A stretch of 64,000 nucleotides of DNA, taken from Teretinema zuelzerae. Its GTDB lineage: Bacteria > Spirochaetota > Spirochaetia > Treponematales > Treponemataceae. Made by a program: the position numbers and the translations under genes. The DNA lies in NCBI RefSeq assembly GCF_021021555.1, contig NZ_JAINWA010000003.1, positions 1,550,001 through 1,614,000 on the forward strand, read 5' to 3'. Below, one piece after another: positions 1 to 7,496 of the stretch (positions are counted from its first letter, which is position 1; every line of letters begins with the position of its first letter). The notes under the pieces were generated by a model. That model worked only from the letters and a program-made list of their open reading frames with translations, did no database searches and had not been told where the DNA came from.

Positions 1-1
1 A

Positions 2-448
2 GTGAAGGACGACGGAAAGGGAATGACGGCTGAAGAACTGCAAAAGGCCTCGGATCCGTTTTACACCGACGGGATCAAGCATCCCGGCAGAAAAATCGGA
101 CTCGGAATACCGTTTTTAATCCAGACTGCCGAAAGCACCGGCGGAACCTGGAACATCAGTTCGGAAAAAGGAAGGGGAACGCTTCTCGAAAGCGCCTTCG
201 ATCCGACGAACATAGACACGCCGCCGGTCGGCAGTGTCGCCGGATTCATTCGGCAGGTTTTGACTCTCGAAGGCTCGTACGAGATGATAGTCAGGCGCAC
301 CCGGAAAACGGACGCAGGGGACGAAACATCGTACGAGGTGCGGAGGTCGGAGCTGCTGGAGGCTCTCGGACTCGCGGAAGCGGGCTCCTTTACGGATGCG
401 AACGCTCTCGCGCTTCTCGGAACATATCTGGAATCAATGGAGGAATAA
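2..448 (+). CDS. GHKL/HATPase-domain protein of hydrogenase operon (5' truncated)
   Basis: The frame is already open at the window edge, so the N-terminus is missing. The first visible residues (VKDDGKGM) form the Asp-x-Gly-x-Gly box of a histidine-kinase/GHKL ATPase fold. A glycine-rich GLGIPF segment follows near residue 34 and GRGT near residue 58, all ATP-lid and binding elements. The last 75 or so residues match nothing I recognise. It ends 1 base before the HndB-like gene, whose ribosome site overlaps its 3' end, so the two are surely co-transcribed. ATP-binding proteins of this kind often sit inside bifurcating-hydrogenase operons of anaerobes; a sensory or anti-sigma-like role is inferred only. 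A phospho-acceptor domain cannot be judged because the 5' part is absent. Confidence 0.7.
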   Translation: MKDDGKGMTAEELQKASDPFYTDGIKHPGRKIGLGIPFLIQTAESTGGTWNISSEKGRGTLLESAFDPTNIDTPPVGSVAGFIRQVLTLEGSYEMIVRRTRKTDAGDETSYEVRRSELLEALGLAEAGSFTDANALALLGTYLESMEE

Positions 449-449
449 C

Positions 450-845
450 ATGGCTAAAATGTCGCTGGAAGACCTGCGCAAGCTGAGGGAATCTACCCAA
501 CAGCAGATTAAAAAGCGCGATACCGATGATAAAATCGCCCAGATCGTGGTGGGAATGGGAACCTGCGGAATCGCCGCGGGCGCGAAAGAAACACTCGACG
601 CCTTCGTGAAGGAACTGGACGACAAGGGAATGGGCGGAGACGTCATCATCCGCCAGACAGGCTGCATGGGCCTGTGCCAGAACGAACCCACCGTCGAAGT
701 GATCATGCCCGGAATGCCCAGCATCATCTACGGCGGAGTCAATGCCGCCGTGGCCCGCGGAATCGTGGAAAAGCACCTGATGAAAAAGGAACTTCTCAAC
801 GAGCGCATTCTGGACCGTCCTGCCGTGGACATTCTGAAGAAGTAA
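450..845 (+). CDS. HndB-like [2Fe-2S] thioredoxin-fold subunit of NAD(P)-linked hydrogenase
   Basis: 131 residues starting at the ATG with GGAGGAATAAC in front; longer upstream extensions of the frame lie inside the previous gene. The C-terminal two thirds form a thioredoxin-like ferredoxin domain with GTCGIAAG and TGCMGLCQNEP, the cysteine pattern of the small HndB subunits. The N-terminal 35 residues (SLEDLRKLREST and after) are a short helical region typical of HndB. In this family the protein is a small electron-transfer component of the multimeric [FeFe] hydrogenase. It is 13 bases upstream of the NuoF-like subunit and belongs to one operon with it and the catalytic subunit. Confidence 0.85.
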   Translation: MAKMSLEDLRKLRESTQQQIKKRDTDDKIAQIVVGMGTCGIAAGAKETLDAFVKELDDKGMGGDVIIRQTGCMGLCQNEPTVEVIMPGMPSIIYGGVNAAVARGIVEKHLMKKELLNERILDRPAVDILKK

Positions 846-858
846 GGAGCAAAAGACA

Positions 859-2637
859 ATGGCATACACCCACTACATACTTGTCTGCGGAGGAACCGGA
901 TGCGAATCCAGCGGAGCGGACAATATATTCAACACCCTTCAGACCGCGGCCAAAGAGGCCGGAGTCAATGATAAAGTCCAGATCGTAAAGACCGGATGCT
1001 TCGGATTCTGCGAAAAAGGTCCGATCGTCAAGGTTCTGCCCGAAGACTCCTTCTACGTCGAGGTAAAGCCCTCCGACGCCAAGGAAATCATCGAGGAACA
1101 GATCGTAAAGGGACGCGAAGTAAAGCGCCTCCTCTACAACAAGGACAAGAAAGCTAATCAGGTAGAAGAGATCGAGTTCTACCAGAAGCAGCTCCGCATC
1201 GTATTGCGCAACTGCGGCGTCATCAATCCCGAGAATATCGAAGAATACATCGCCCGCGACGGATATCTCGCCCTGGAAAAGGCTCTCTTTTCCCTCACTC
1301 CCCAGCAGATCGTCGACGAAATCAAGGCTTCCGGTCTGAGAGGCCGCGGCGGCGCCGGATTCCCCACCGGACTGAAATGGGAAGCCGGCCTCAAGGCCGC
1401 AGGCGACGTTAAATACGTCGTGTGCAACGCCGACGAAGGCGATCCGGGCGCGTACATGGACCGTTCCACCATCGAAGGCGATCCCCACTCGGTGATCGAA
1501 GCGATGACCATCTGCGGAAAGGCGATCGGAGCAAACACCGGTTTCGTCTACATCCGCGCAGAATATCCCCTCGCCGTAGACCGCCTCAAGATAGCGCTCA
1601 ACCAGGCCCGCGAAGCAGGACTTCTGGGCAAGAACATTCTCGGCTCCGGATTCGATTTCGACATTGAAATCCGCCTCGGCGCCGGAGCCTTCGTATGCGG
1701 CGAAGAAACAGCTCTTCTCCGCTCGATCGAAGGCCAGCGCGGAATGCCCACGCCGAAGCCCCCGTTCCCCGCGCAGTCCGGACTCTGGGGAAAACCCACG
1801 ATCATCAACAACGTTGAAACCTGGGCGAACATCCCGGTCATTCTCAATAAAGGCGCCGAATGGTTCGGAAAAATCGGAACGGCCGACTCCAAAGGAACAA
1901 AGGTATTCGCGCTGACCGGAAAGGTTAAAAACTCCGGCCTCGTCGAAGTTCCGATGGGAACCACCCTCCGCGAAATCATTTTCGAAATCGGCGGCGGCAT
2001 CAAGAACGGAAGGAAGTTCAAGGGAGTTCAGACCGGCGGTCCTTCCGGCGGAATCCTGACGGAAGAAGCCCTCGACACTCCGATCGACTTCGGCGCGCTC
2101 ACCCGGCTCGGCTCCATGATGGGCTCAGGCGGAATGATCGTCATGGACGAAGACGACTGCGTAGTCGACGTTTCGAAGTTCTACATGGAGTTCTGCGTGG
2201 ACGAATCCTGCGGCAAGTGCTCGCCCTGCCGGATCGGAACGCATCAAATTCATTCGCTTCTGGAGAAAATCTCCCGGGGCAACGGATCGATGGAAGATCT
2301 CGATAAAATCAAGGAAATCGGATTCGCGATGCAGAAGAGCTCGCTGTGCGCGCTCGGACAGTCGGCTCCCAATCCGACTCTTTCCACGATCAAGAAATTC
2401 GAGGACGAATACGTCGCGCACATCAAGGACAAGAAATGCGCCGCGGGCAAGTGCAAGCACCTCGTCGTGTTCGAAATCAACGAGAAGTGCATCGGTTGCG
2501 GCGCATGCGCCCGCAAGTGCCCGGCGAACTGCATCACCGGCGAGAAGAAAACCCGCCATACGATCGACCAGTCAAAGTGCCTGAAGTGCGGCGAGTGCTT
2601 CAACACCTGTAAATTCGGCGCAGTCGTCAAAGCGTAA
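859..2637 (+). CDS. NuoF/HndC-like flavin subunit of bifurcating [FeFe] hydrogenase
   Basis: 592 residues, start preceded by AAGGAG. Domain order: N-terminal thioredoxin-like [2Fe-2S] domain (about 1-85; CGGTGCESSG and TGCFGFC); NuoF core with the FMN/NAD-binding GRGGAGFPTGLKW and NADEGDPGAYMDR segments (about 160-400); a [4Fe-4S] site SCGKCSPCRIGT near residue 450; and a C-terminal two-cluster ferredoxin domain (CIGCGACARKC and CLKCGECFNTC, about 540-592). This is the NAD(P)H-oxidising/reducing and presumed bifurcating subunit (HydB/HndC type) that passes electrons between NAD(P)H, ferredoxin and the hydrogen-forming subunit. It is followed after 19 bases by that catalytic subunit. The NuoE-like third subunit is not seen and would have to lie upstream of the window. 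Confidence 0.93.
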   Translation: MAYTHYILVCGGTGCESSGADNIFNTLQTAAKEAGVNDKVQIVKTGCFGFCEKGPIVKVLPEDSFYVEVKPSDAKEIIEEQIVKGREVKRLLYNKDKKANQVEEIEFYQKQLRIVLRNCGVINPENIEEYIARDGYLALEKALFSLTPQQIVDEIKASGLRGRGGAGFPTGLKWEAGLKAAGDVKYVVCNADEGDPGAYMDRSTIEGDPHSVIEAMTICGKAIGANTGFVYIRAEYPLAVDRLKIALNQAREAGLLGKNILGSGFDFDIEIRLGAGAFVCGEETALLRSIEGQRGMPTPKPPFPAQSGLWGKPTIINNVETWANIPVILNKGAEWFGKIGTADSKGTKVFALTGKVKNSGLVEVPMGTTLREIIFEIGGGIKNGRKFKGVQTGGPSGGILTEEALDTPIDFGALTRLGSMMGSGGMIVMDEDDCVVDVSKFYMEFCVDESCGKCSPCRIGTHQIHSLLEKISRGNGSMEDLDKIKEIGFAMQKSSLCALGQSAPNPTLSTIKKFEDEYVAHIKDKKCAAGKCKHLVVFEINEKCIGCGACARKCPANCITGEKKTRHTIDQSKCLKCGECFNTCKFGAVVKA

Positions 2638-2656
2638 GGACTCAAGGAGAAGCATA

Positions 2657-4399
2657 ATGATTAACGTCAAAATAAACGGAAAAGCCCTGCAGGTGGCGGA
2701 GGGAACAACCATCCTCGCCGCCGCTAAACAGGCCAACGTAAAGATCCCCTCTCTCTGCTACAATTCCGATCTCCCGGCATGGGCGTCCTGCGGCATCTGC
2801 ATCGTGCGCCAGGAAGGAACGGCGCGCATGCTCCGCGCGTGCTGCACCAAGGTCACCGAGGGAATGAGCGTCATCACCCACGATCCGGAAATCGTCAAGG
2901 CGAGACGGACTGTGCTTGAACTCATCCTTTCCAACCATCCCCAGGAATGCCTCACCTGCACACGCAACAACAATTGCGAACTGCAGAGCCTCGCGGCTGA
3001 ATTCGGCCTGCGCCAGATCCGCTTCGACCACTTCATCATCGATCGGCCGATCGACAACACCAACGACGCGATCGTGTTCGACCGCAACAAGTGCATCAAC
3101 TGCGGCCGCTGCGTCGAAGTGTGCCAGCAGGTGCAGGGCGTCAACGCGATCGAGTACCAGGGACGCGGCGGAAAGACCGTCATCGGACCGGCGGCACTCG
3201 CCAACCTCGCCGATTCTCCCTGCGTTCGCTGCGGCCAGTGCGCGGTCCACTGCCCCGTCGGCGCAATCTATGAAGCGCACGGAAGCAGGAAGATCTGGGA
3301 TCGCCTCGCCGATCCGGAAGTCACCACCGTCGTACAGATCGCTCCCGCGGTCCGCGTAGCGCTCGGCGAAGAATTCGGACTCGAGCCCGGCGCTCTTTCC
3401 ACCAAAAAGATCTACACCGCGCTCCGCCAGATCGGATTCAACTACGTATTCGATACCAACTTTTCCGCTGACCTCACCATCATGGAAGAAGGAACCGAAC
3501 TCATCGGCAGGCTTCTTGAAGGAAAGGGCGAAATTCCGCTCTTCACATCCTGCTGCCCCGCCTGGGTCGATTACGCGGAGAAGAACTGCCACGATCTGCT
3601 CCCCCACGTCTCCTCTGCGAAGAGCCCCCAGCAGATGATGGGCGCGATGATCAAAACCTATTGGGCGGAAAAGGCTAAAATCGATCCGGCGAAAATTTTC
3701 TCCGTATCCGTCATGCCCTGCACGGCAAAAAAATACGAATGCAAGCGGGACGAGTCTATGAACTCTTCCGGCTTCCAGGATGTCGATTCCGTCCTGACGA
3801 CCCGGGAACTCGCCCGTTTCATCAAGCAGGCGGGAATCGACTTCAATTCCCTCGCGGAAAGCGAAGCCGATAATCCCCTCGGACCGTACACCGGAGCGGG
3901 AACGATCTTCGGAGCGACCGGAGGCGTCATGGAAGCGGCTCTCCGCACGGCATACGCAGTGATCACCGGCAGCGAACTCGGCGACATCAACTTCGTTCCG
4001 GCTCGCGGATTGCAGGACGTGAAGGAAGCGACCGTCAACGTGAAGGGCAAGGATCTCCGCATCGCGGTCGTCCATCAGCTCGGAAACGTCGCGGCCGTCG
4101 TCGACGCGGTGCGCGCGTCCAAGGCAAAGGGAGGGGAACCCCTCTATCACTTCATCGAAGTGATGGCCTGCCGCGGCGGATGCGTATCCGGCGGCGGACA
4201 GCCCTACGGAGCGGACGACGAAGTCCGCGCAAAGCGCGCCACAGGCCTCTACACGGACGACACCAAGAGCGAAATCCGGGTTTCCCACAAGAACCCCTAC
4301 GTTCAGCAGGTATACACCGAGTATCTGGGCAAGCCGAATTCGGAAAAGGCTCACCACCTTCTTCACACTCACTACGTAAAGCGCCCGCTGTATAAATAA
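2657..4399 (+). CDS. [FeFe]-hydrogenase catalytic subunit (HydA/HndD type)
   Basis: 580 residues, the usual length of HndD-type enzymes. N-terminal [2Fe-2S] domain (CYNSDLPAWASCGIC), a His/Cys cluster segment (NHPQECLTCTRNNNC), two [4Fe-4S] motifs (CINCGRCVEVC, CVRCGQCAVHC), then the H-cluster domain with its three signatures: TSCCPAW at about 297-303, MPCTAKK at 353-359 and MACRGGCVSGGGQP at 503-516. Arg replaces the more common Pro in the third signature (ACRGGC). The C-terminal small-subunit-like tail (NPYVQQVYTEYLG) is complete. It reduces protons or oxidises hydrogen in the cytoplasm using electrons from the NuoF-like subunit. It is the last gene of the operon and is followed by a strong terminator. 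Confidence 0.95.
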   Translation: MINVKINGKALQVAEGTTILAAAKQANVKIPSLCYNSDLPAWASCGICIVRQEGTARMLRACCTKVTEGMSVITHDPEIVKARRTVLELILSNHPQECLTCTRNNNCELQSLAAEFGLRQIRFDHFIIDRPIDNTNDAIVFDRNKCINCGRCVEVCQQVQGVNAIEYQGRGGKTVIGPAALANLADSPCVRCGQCAVHCPVGAIYEAHGSRKIWDRLADPEVTTVVQIAPAVRVALGEEFGLEPGALSTKKIYTALRQIGFNYVFDTNFSADLTIMEEGTELIGRLLEGKGEIPLFTSCCPAWVDYAEKNCHDLLPHVSSAKSPQQMMGAMIKTYWAEKAKIDPAKIFSVSVMPCTAKKYECKRDESMNSSGFQDVDSVLTTRELARFIKQAGIDFNSLAESEADNPLGPYTGAGTIFGATGGVMEAALRTAYAVITGSELGDINFVPARGLQDVKEATVNVKGKDLRIAVVHQLGNVAAVVDAVRASKAKGGEPLYHFIEVMACRGGCVSGGGQPYGADDEVRAKRATGLYTDDTKSEIRVSHKNPYVQQVYTEYLGKPNSEKAHHLLHTHYVKRPLYK

Positions 4400-4446
4400 C
4401 GCGAGGCGGCGGCCTTCCGAAAGGAAGGCTCAACCGCTTGCGAAAT

Positions 4447-4492
4447 AAAAAAGCCCTGCCCGGAAGCATATCCCGGGCAGGGCTTTTTTTTG
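4447..4492. terminator. Bidirectional rho-independent terminator
   Basis: A 12-base-pair perfect stem (AGCCCTGCCCGG at 4452-4463 pairing with 4473-4484) with a 9-base loop, flanked by A-runs on the left and an 8-T run on the right. It can terminate both the hydrogenase operon on the plus strand and the M20 peptidase operon on the minus strand. Confidence 0.92.
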
Positions 4493-4507
4493 TTCAACGG
4501 CTTTATT

Positions 4508-5974
4508 TCATGCCTTGTCCGAATTAAGACGGCCTATCAGATTCCAGAAAAAAGAACAGGTAAGAGGAATTTTCGCGACAGGGATGCGCTCGTTTCGCGC
4601 GTGCATGGTTCCGCGCTCTTCTTTGGAGAGCTCCATCGCGGAAAACTTCAGAACGTTGTCGCAGATGCGGGAAAAATGCCGCGAGTCGGTGCATGCGACC
4701 ATGAGATACGGCGCCGGCACGGCCTCGGGCCAGACCGCTCTGATGGATTCGGAAACAGCCTTCCATGCGTTCGAATCCGTAGAAGCGACCGGAGACGGGT
4801 CGTTTCCGTACGCGAGGGAGACCTTCACCCGATCGTCGCGGACGCGGGATTTAATCTCGGAAAGAGTCCCCTCGACCGTATCGCCGGAGAGGAGGCGGAG
4901 ATTGAAACCGGCGCTCGCGAGCGACGGCATCACATTGAACGCGGGCCCGCCTGAAAGAGTCGTCGCGCAGCAGGTCGTGCGCATCATAGCGTCGAGCTCG
5001 CCGCCGGAGAGTCTGCAGATCAATTTGAACAACGGCAGAAAAATCCGTATATTGGCGAACAGAACCCGGTAGCCGAACGAAGATCTCCGGCCGAGGACAT
5101 CGAACATCGCGGCCGAGGCCGGGGACAAGCGTGCGGGAAACGGCCGGGAAAGAACCGAACGTATCGCGCGGGCGAGGATATCCACCGTCTGCCGCCTGGG
5201 CGGAGCCGAAGCGTGGCCGCCGTTGCTTTCTACCGCAAGCTCGACGTTCATCATCCCTTTTTCCGCGATGCCTACCACCGCGCAGGGCTGAGAGACTCCG
5301 GGAAACACGTTCGAGACGACGGCTCCGCCTTCGTCCAGCACCAGGGAAGGACGGACCCCGAGCGACTTCAAGTGCTCGACGATCGCGGGAGCGGACGGTC
5401 CGAACACTTCCTCGTCTCCGGAGAACGAAAGCCAAATATCCCGGTCGGGAACAAAACCCTCGCGGATTCTCGCCTCGACGGCTTCCATAATCCCGCAGAG
5501 CGTAATCTTCGTGTCGATCGCGCCCCTGCCCCACAAGACGCCGGCGTCGTCTATCTTCCCGGAAAAGGGCTCATGAACCCAGCCTGTCTCTGTCGCGGGA
5601 ACGACATCGTAATGAGCCATAAAAACGACCGACTCTTCAGCGGACTTCCCCTTCCAGCGGTACAGCACTCCGCTCGGACCGATGAGCTCCCGGGAACAGA
5701 CACGGGATGCTTCCGGGTACAGGCTTTGAAGAAGATCGCGGAAATCCGAAAATACCCGAAGGTCAGACTTCGCGGGGTCGATATTCGATACAGTCGGAAT
5801 CCTGATCATCTCGGAAAGATGAGCGCTCACCGACTCTTCGCTGAACGGATGTTCCGTCAGGGAGACCGGCGAATCGGCCGGCGGTTTGAAAAGAGCCGCG
5901 CGAATCAAAACGAATGCAACAAACAGAACGAACAGAATAAGCGCGGCGAAAAACGCCTGGGTCATCATGCTCAT
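4508..5974 (-). CDS. M20-family metallopeptidase, membrane-anchored (carboxypeptidase S/PM20D1-like)
   Basis: 488 residues. Residues 5-28 are a hydrophobic N-terminal anchor, followed by the long-form M20 fold. Metal-binding and catalytic segments are all visible: MAHYDVVP, GRGAIDTK, SGDEEVFG, LDEGG, a dimerisation-lid segment GGHASAPP, and a C-terminal TDSRHF histidine. Family members hydrolyse N-acyl amino acids or dipeptides. The start codon overlaps the stop of the membrane gene upstream by 4 bases (ATGA), so it is translationally coupled to the two membrane proteins. This suggests that one of those takes up a substrate that this enzyme cleaves; that link is inference. Confidence 0.85.
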   Translation of the reverse strand: MSMMTQAFFAALILFVLFVAFVLIRAALFKPPADSPVSLTEHPFSEESVSAHLSEMIRIPTVSNIDPAKSDLRVFSDFRDLLQSLYPEASRVCSRELIGPSGVLYRWKGKSAEESVVFMAHYDVVPATETGWVHEPFSGKIDDAGVLWGRGAIDTKITLCGIMEAVEARIREGFVPDRDIWLSFSGDEEVFGPSAPAIVEHLKSLGVRPSLVLDEGGAVVSNVFPGVSQPCAVVGIAEKGMMNVELAVESNGGHASAPPRRQTVDILARAIRSVLSRPFPARLSPASAAMFDVLGRRSSFGYRVLFANIRIFLPLFKLICRLSGGELDAMMRTTCCATTLSGGPAFNVMPSLASAGFNLRLLSGDTVEGTLSEIKSRVRDDRVKVSLAYGNDPSPVASTDSNAWKAVSESIRAVWPEAVPAPYLMVACTDSRHFSRICDNVLKFSAMELSKEERGTMHARNERIPVAKIPLTCSFFWNLIGRLNSDKA

Positions 5975-6666
5975 AGAAGGCCTCGCGTATAGAGCAGTCG
6001 GGCGAAGCCGATCGAAACAAGGGCTCCGACGGGGACGAGAAGGCTTACGGCCCCCGCAAGCGAAGGCACCGCAAGGAAGAGAATCACCATCGCGGCCAGG
6101 GGAGCGACAGAAATCTTCCAGTTGCGCGCGACGAATACGACCGCAAGCCCTCCGAACAGGGCGGGGAGAATCATTTTAAATGCGGGTTTCAATACCGGCA
6201 TGGCGAGAATCGGCGAAAGCCGCGAGAAAAGAGCAACGCCGAGAACGAGGATCAGCGTCGTTACGATCGAGGTGACCGCGATCGCGATAGTGGAAAGAAC
6301 CTCGCCCGCTTCCGTGCCGGGCTTAACCCCGGCGTTCTGCATGGCCGAAAGAGCGGCGGGCGCTTTCAAATTCGTGATGTTTCCCGTGACGAAGGCGAGA
6401 TAAGTTCCTCCGGAACCGAGCATCGGCGCGTAGGTGAGGACCTCGATCGCGCATACGGTCCAGAAAACGGGAGCTACGGCCAGAAGCCCTTTCAATACCG
6501 GCATAAAGCCGGGCCAGGCGTTGTAGCGAACCGATATCGCGAACGGAACGGCCAGCATGACCGCAAGGGCGGCGAACATCCAGGCCCGGCCCCAGGTATG
6601 GACGTTTCGCTCGTATCCGGTCAAAACGGGTACAGGATCGCTATGCGCGCAATTTTCTTGTTTCAT
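5971..6666 (-). CDS. Polytopic membrane protein of unknown function, partner of DUF5058-type protein
   Basis: I start it at the ATG with AAAGGA upstream, giving 231 residues; a longer frame exists but adds a charged stretch lying over the previous gene. After a 30-residue hydrophilic N-terminus there are about five to six hydrophobic helices (for example AWMFAALAVMLAVPFAI and LLAVAPVFWTVCAIEVLTYAPML), with a conserved-looking GSGGTYLAFVTGNITNLKAP loop between helices. It lies 11 bases after the DUF5058-type gene and overlaps the M20 peptidase. I do not recognise a named family with confidence. The pair looks like two subunits of a transporter or channel. Confidence 0.7.
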   Translation of the reverse strand: MKQENCAHSDPVPVLTGYERNVHTWGRAWMFAALAVMLAVPFAISVRYNAWPGFMPVLKGLLAVAPVFWTVCAIEVLTYAPMLGSGGTYLAFVTGNITNLKAPAALSAMQNAGVKPGTEAGEVLSTIAIAVTSIVTTLILVLGVALFSRLSPILAMPVLKPAFKMILPALFGGLAVVFVARNWKISVAPLAAMVILFLAVPSLAGAVSLLVPVGALVSIGFARLLYTRGLL

Positions 6667-6677
6667 ATTATATTCCT

Positions 6678-7412
6678 TTAATTCCAAAGAGCGGGAGGAA
6701 GGAGAGAGGCCGGAAGAGCCTGGGCGTAGAAAACGGCAAGAGCCATCGCTCCGAGCATGCTTAGCGGCATCGCGAAATCCTCCAGCCATTTAACTCGAAC
6801 CTTCTTAACGAGAATTCCGATGACGATCATCAGAACGGCTGAGGAAAGGAGAGTGAGAACAGGAAGAAGGCCTCCTGAAACGCCCATGCCAAGAAAGGCG
6901 GATATCATGCCGAGGAAGAGGGCGTTCATAAACACCTCGCCCCATCGATTATCCTTGCGTTGAATCTTCAATACGCCGCGTTGAATTTTTTCCAGAAACA
7001 ACGGAATGATGACCAGCGGAGAAATGCAGCCGAGAGTCATCACCCAGGCGATCGCGGAAAAGGAACGGGCTTCGGATACCGGCTCCGCAATGGAACCGCC
7101 GAGGGCGTTCAAGGCGGCGCTCGCCGCGGGAAGCTCATAGGTGACCGCGCCGAGAACGCTCAGACGAATCCACGGAAGAGGCAGCCCCAGGGCGTATGAA
7201 AGGGTGATCAGTCCCAACAGGATGGAAACCGAGGGAAGGACGGCAAAAAGCGCAGCGGAACGCGCGGTGCGGTATAGAACCTTCCGGTCGAGGCCGAGCT
7301 CGGTTCCGCGGCGGAACGCCCGCGCAAGAAAATACAGAGACTGCGCGACGACGAAGACTGCGACCAGAGCGCCCAGCATATACATGAAGGAACTCGACTT
7401 GAAATCTGACAT
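6678..7412 (-). CDS. DUF5058-family-like membrane protein
   Basis: 244 residues from the ATG preceded by AAAGGGAG (an upstream in-frame TTG is less likely). Six or more hydrophobic helices. The first helix is followed by a basic loop (RAFRRGTELGLDRK), and later segments include PSVSILLGLITLSYALGLPLPWIRLSVLGAVTYE. The length and these segments resemble DUF5058 membrane proteins, which I recall as small putative transporters; this assignment is from memory. First gene of a three-gene unit with the next membrane protein and the M20 peptidase. Confidence 0.65.
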   Translation of the reverse strand: MSDFKSSSFMYMLGALVAVFVVAQSLYFLARAFRRGTELGLDRKVLYRTARSAALFAVLPSVSILLGLITLSYALGLPLPWIRLSVLGAVTYELPAASAALNALGGSIAEPVSEARSFSAIAWVMTLGCISPLVIIPLFLEKIQRGVLKIQRKDNRWGEVFMNALFLGMISAFLGMGVSGGLLPVLTLLSSAVLMIVIGILVKKVRVKWLEDFAMPLSMLGAMALAVFYAQALPASLLPPALWN

Positions 7413-7496
7413 TACAACTCCCTTTTTCAATGATCTATCGCAAGTATACCATGAGACCGCGGAACTGCGGAAACGCTAATTCTGATTTGAATGCGC

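Noticed and set aside
2642-4372. 576-codon open frame on the minus strand opposite the hydrogenase gene
   Set aside because: Lies fully antisense to a gene with clear [FeFe]-hydrogenase signatures; a codon-bias shadow.
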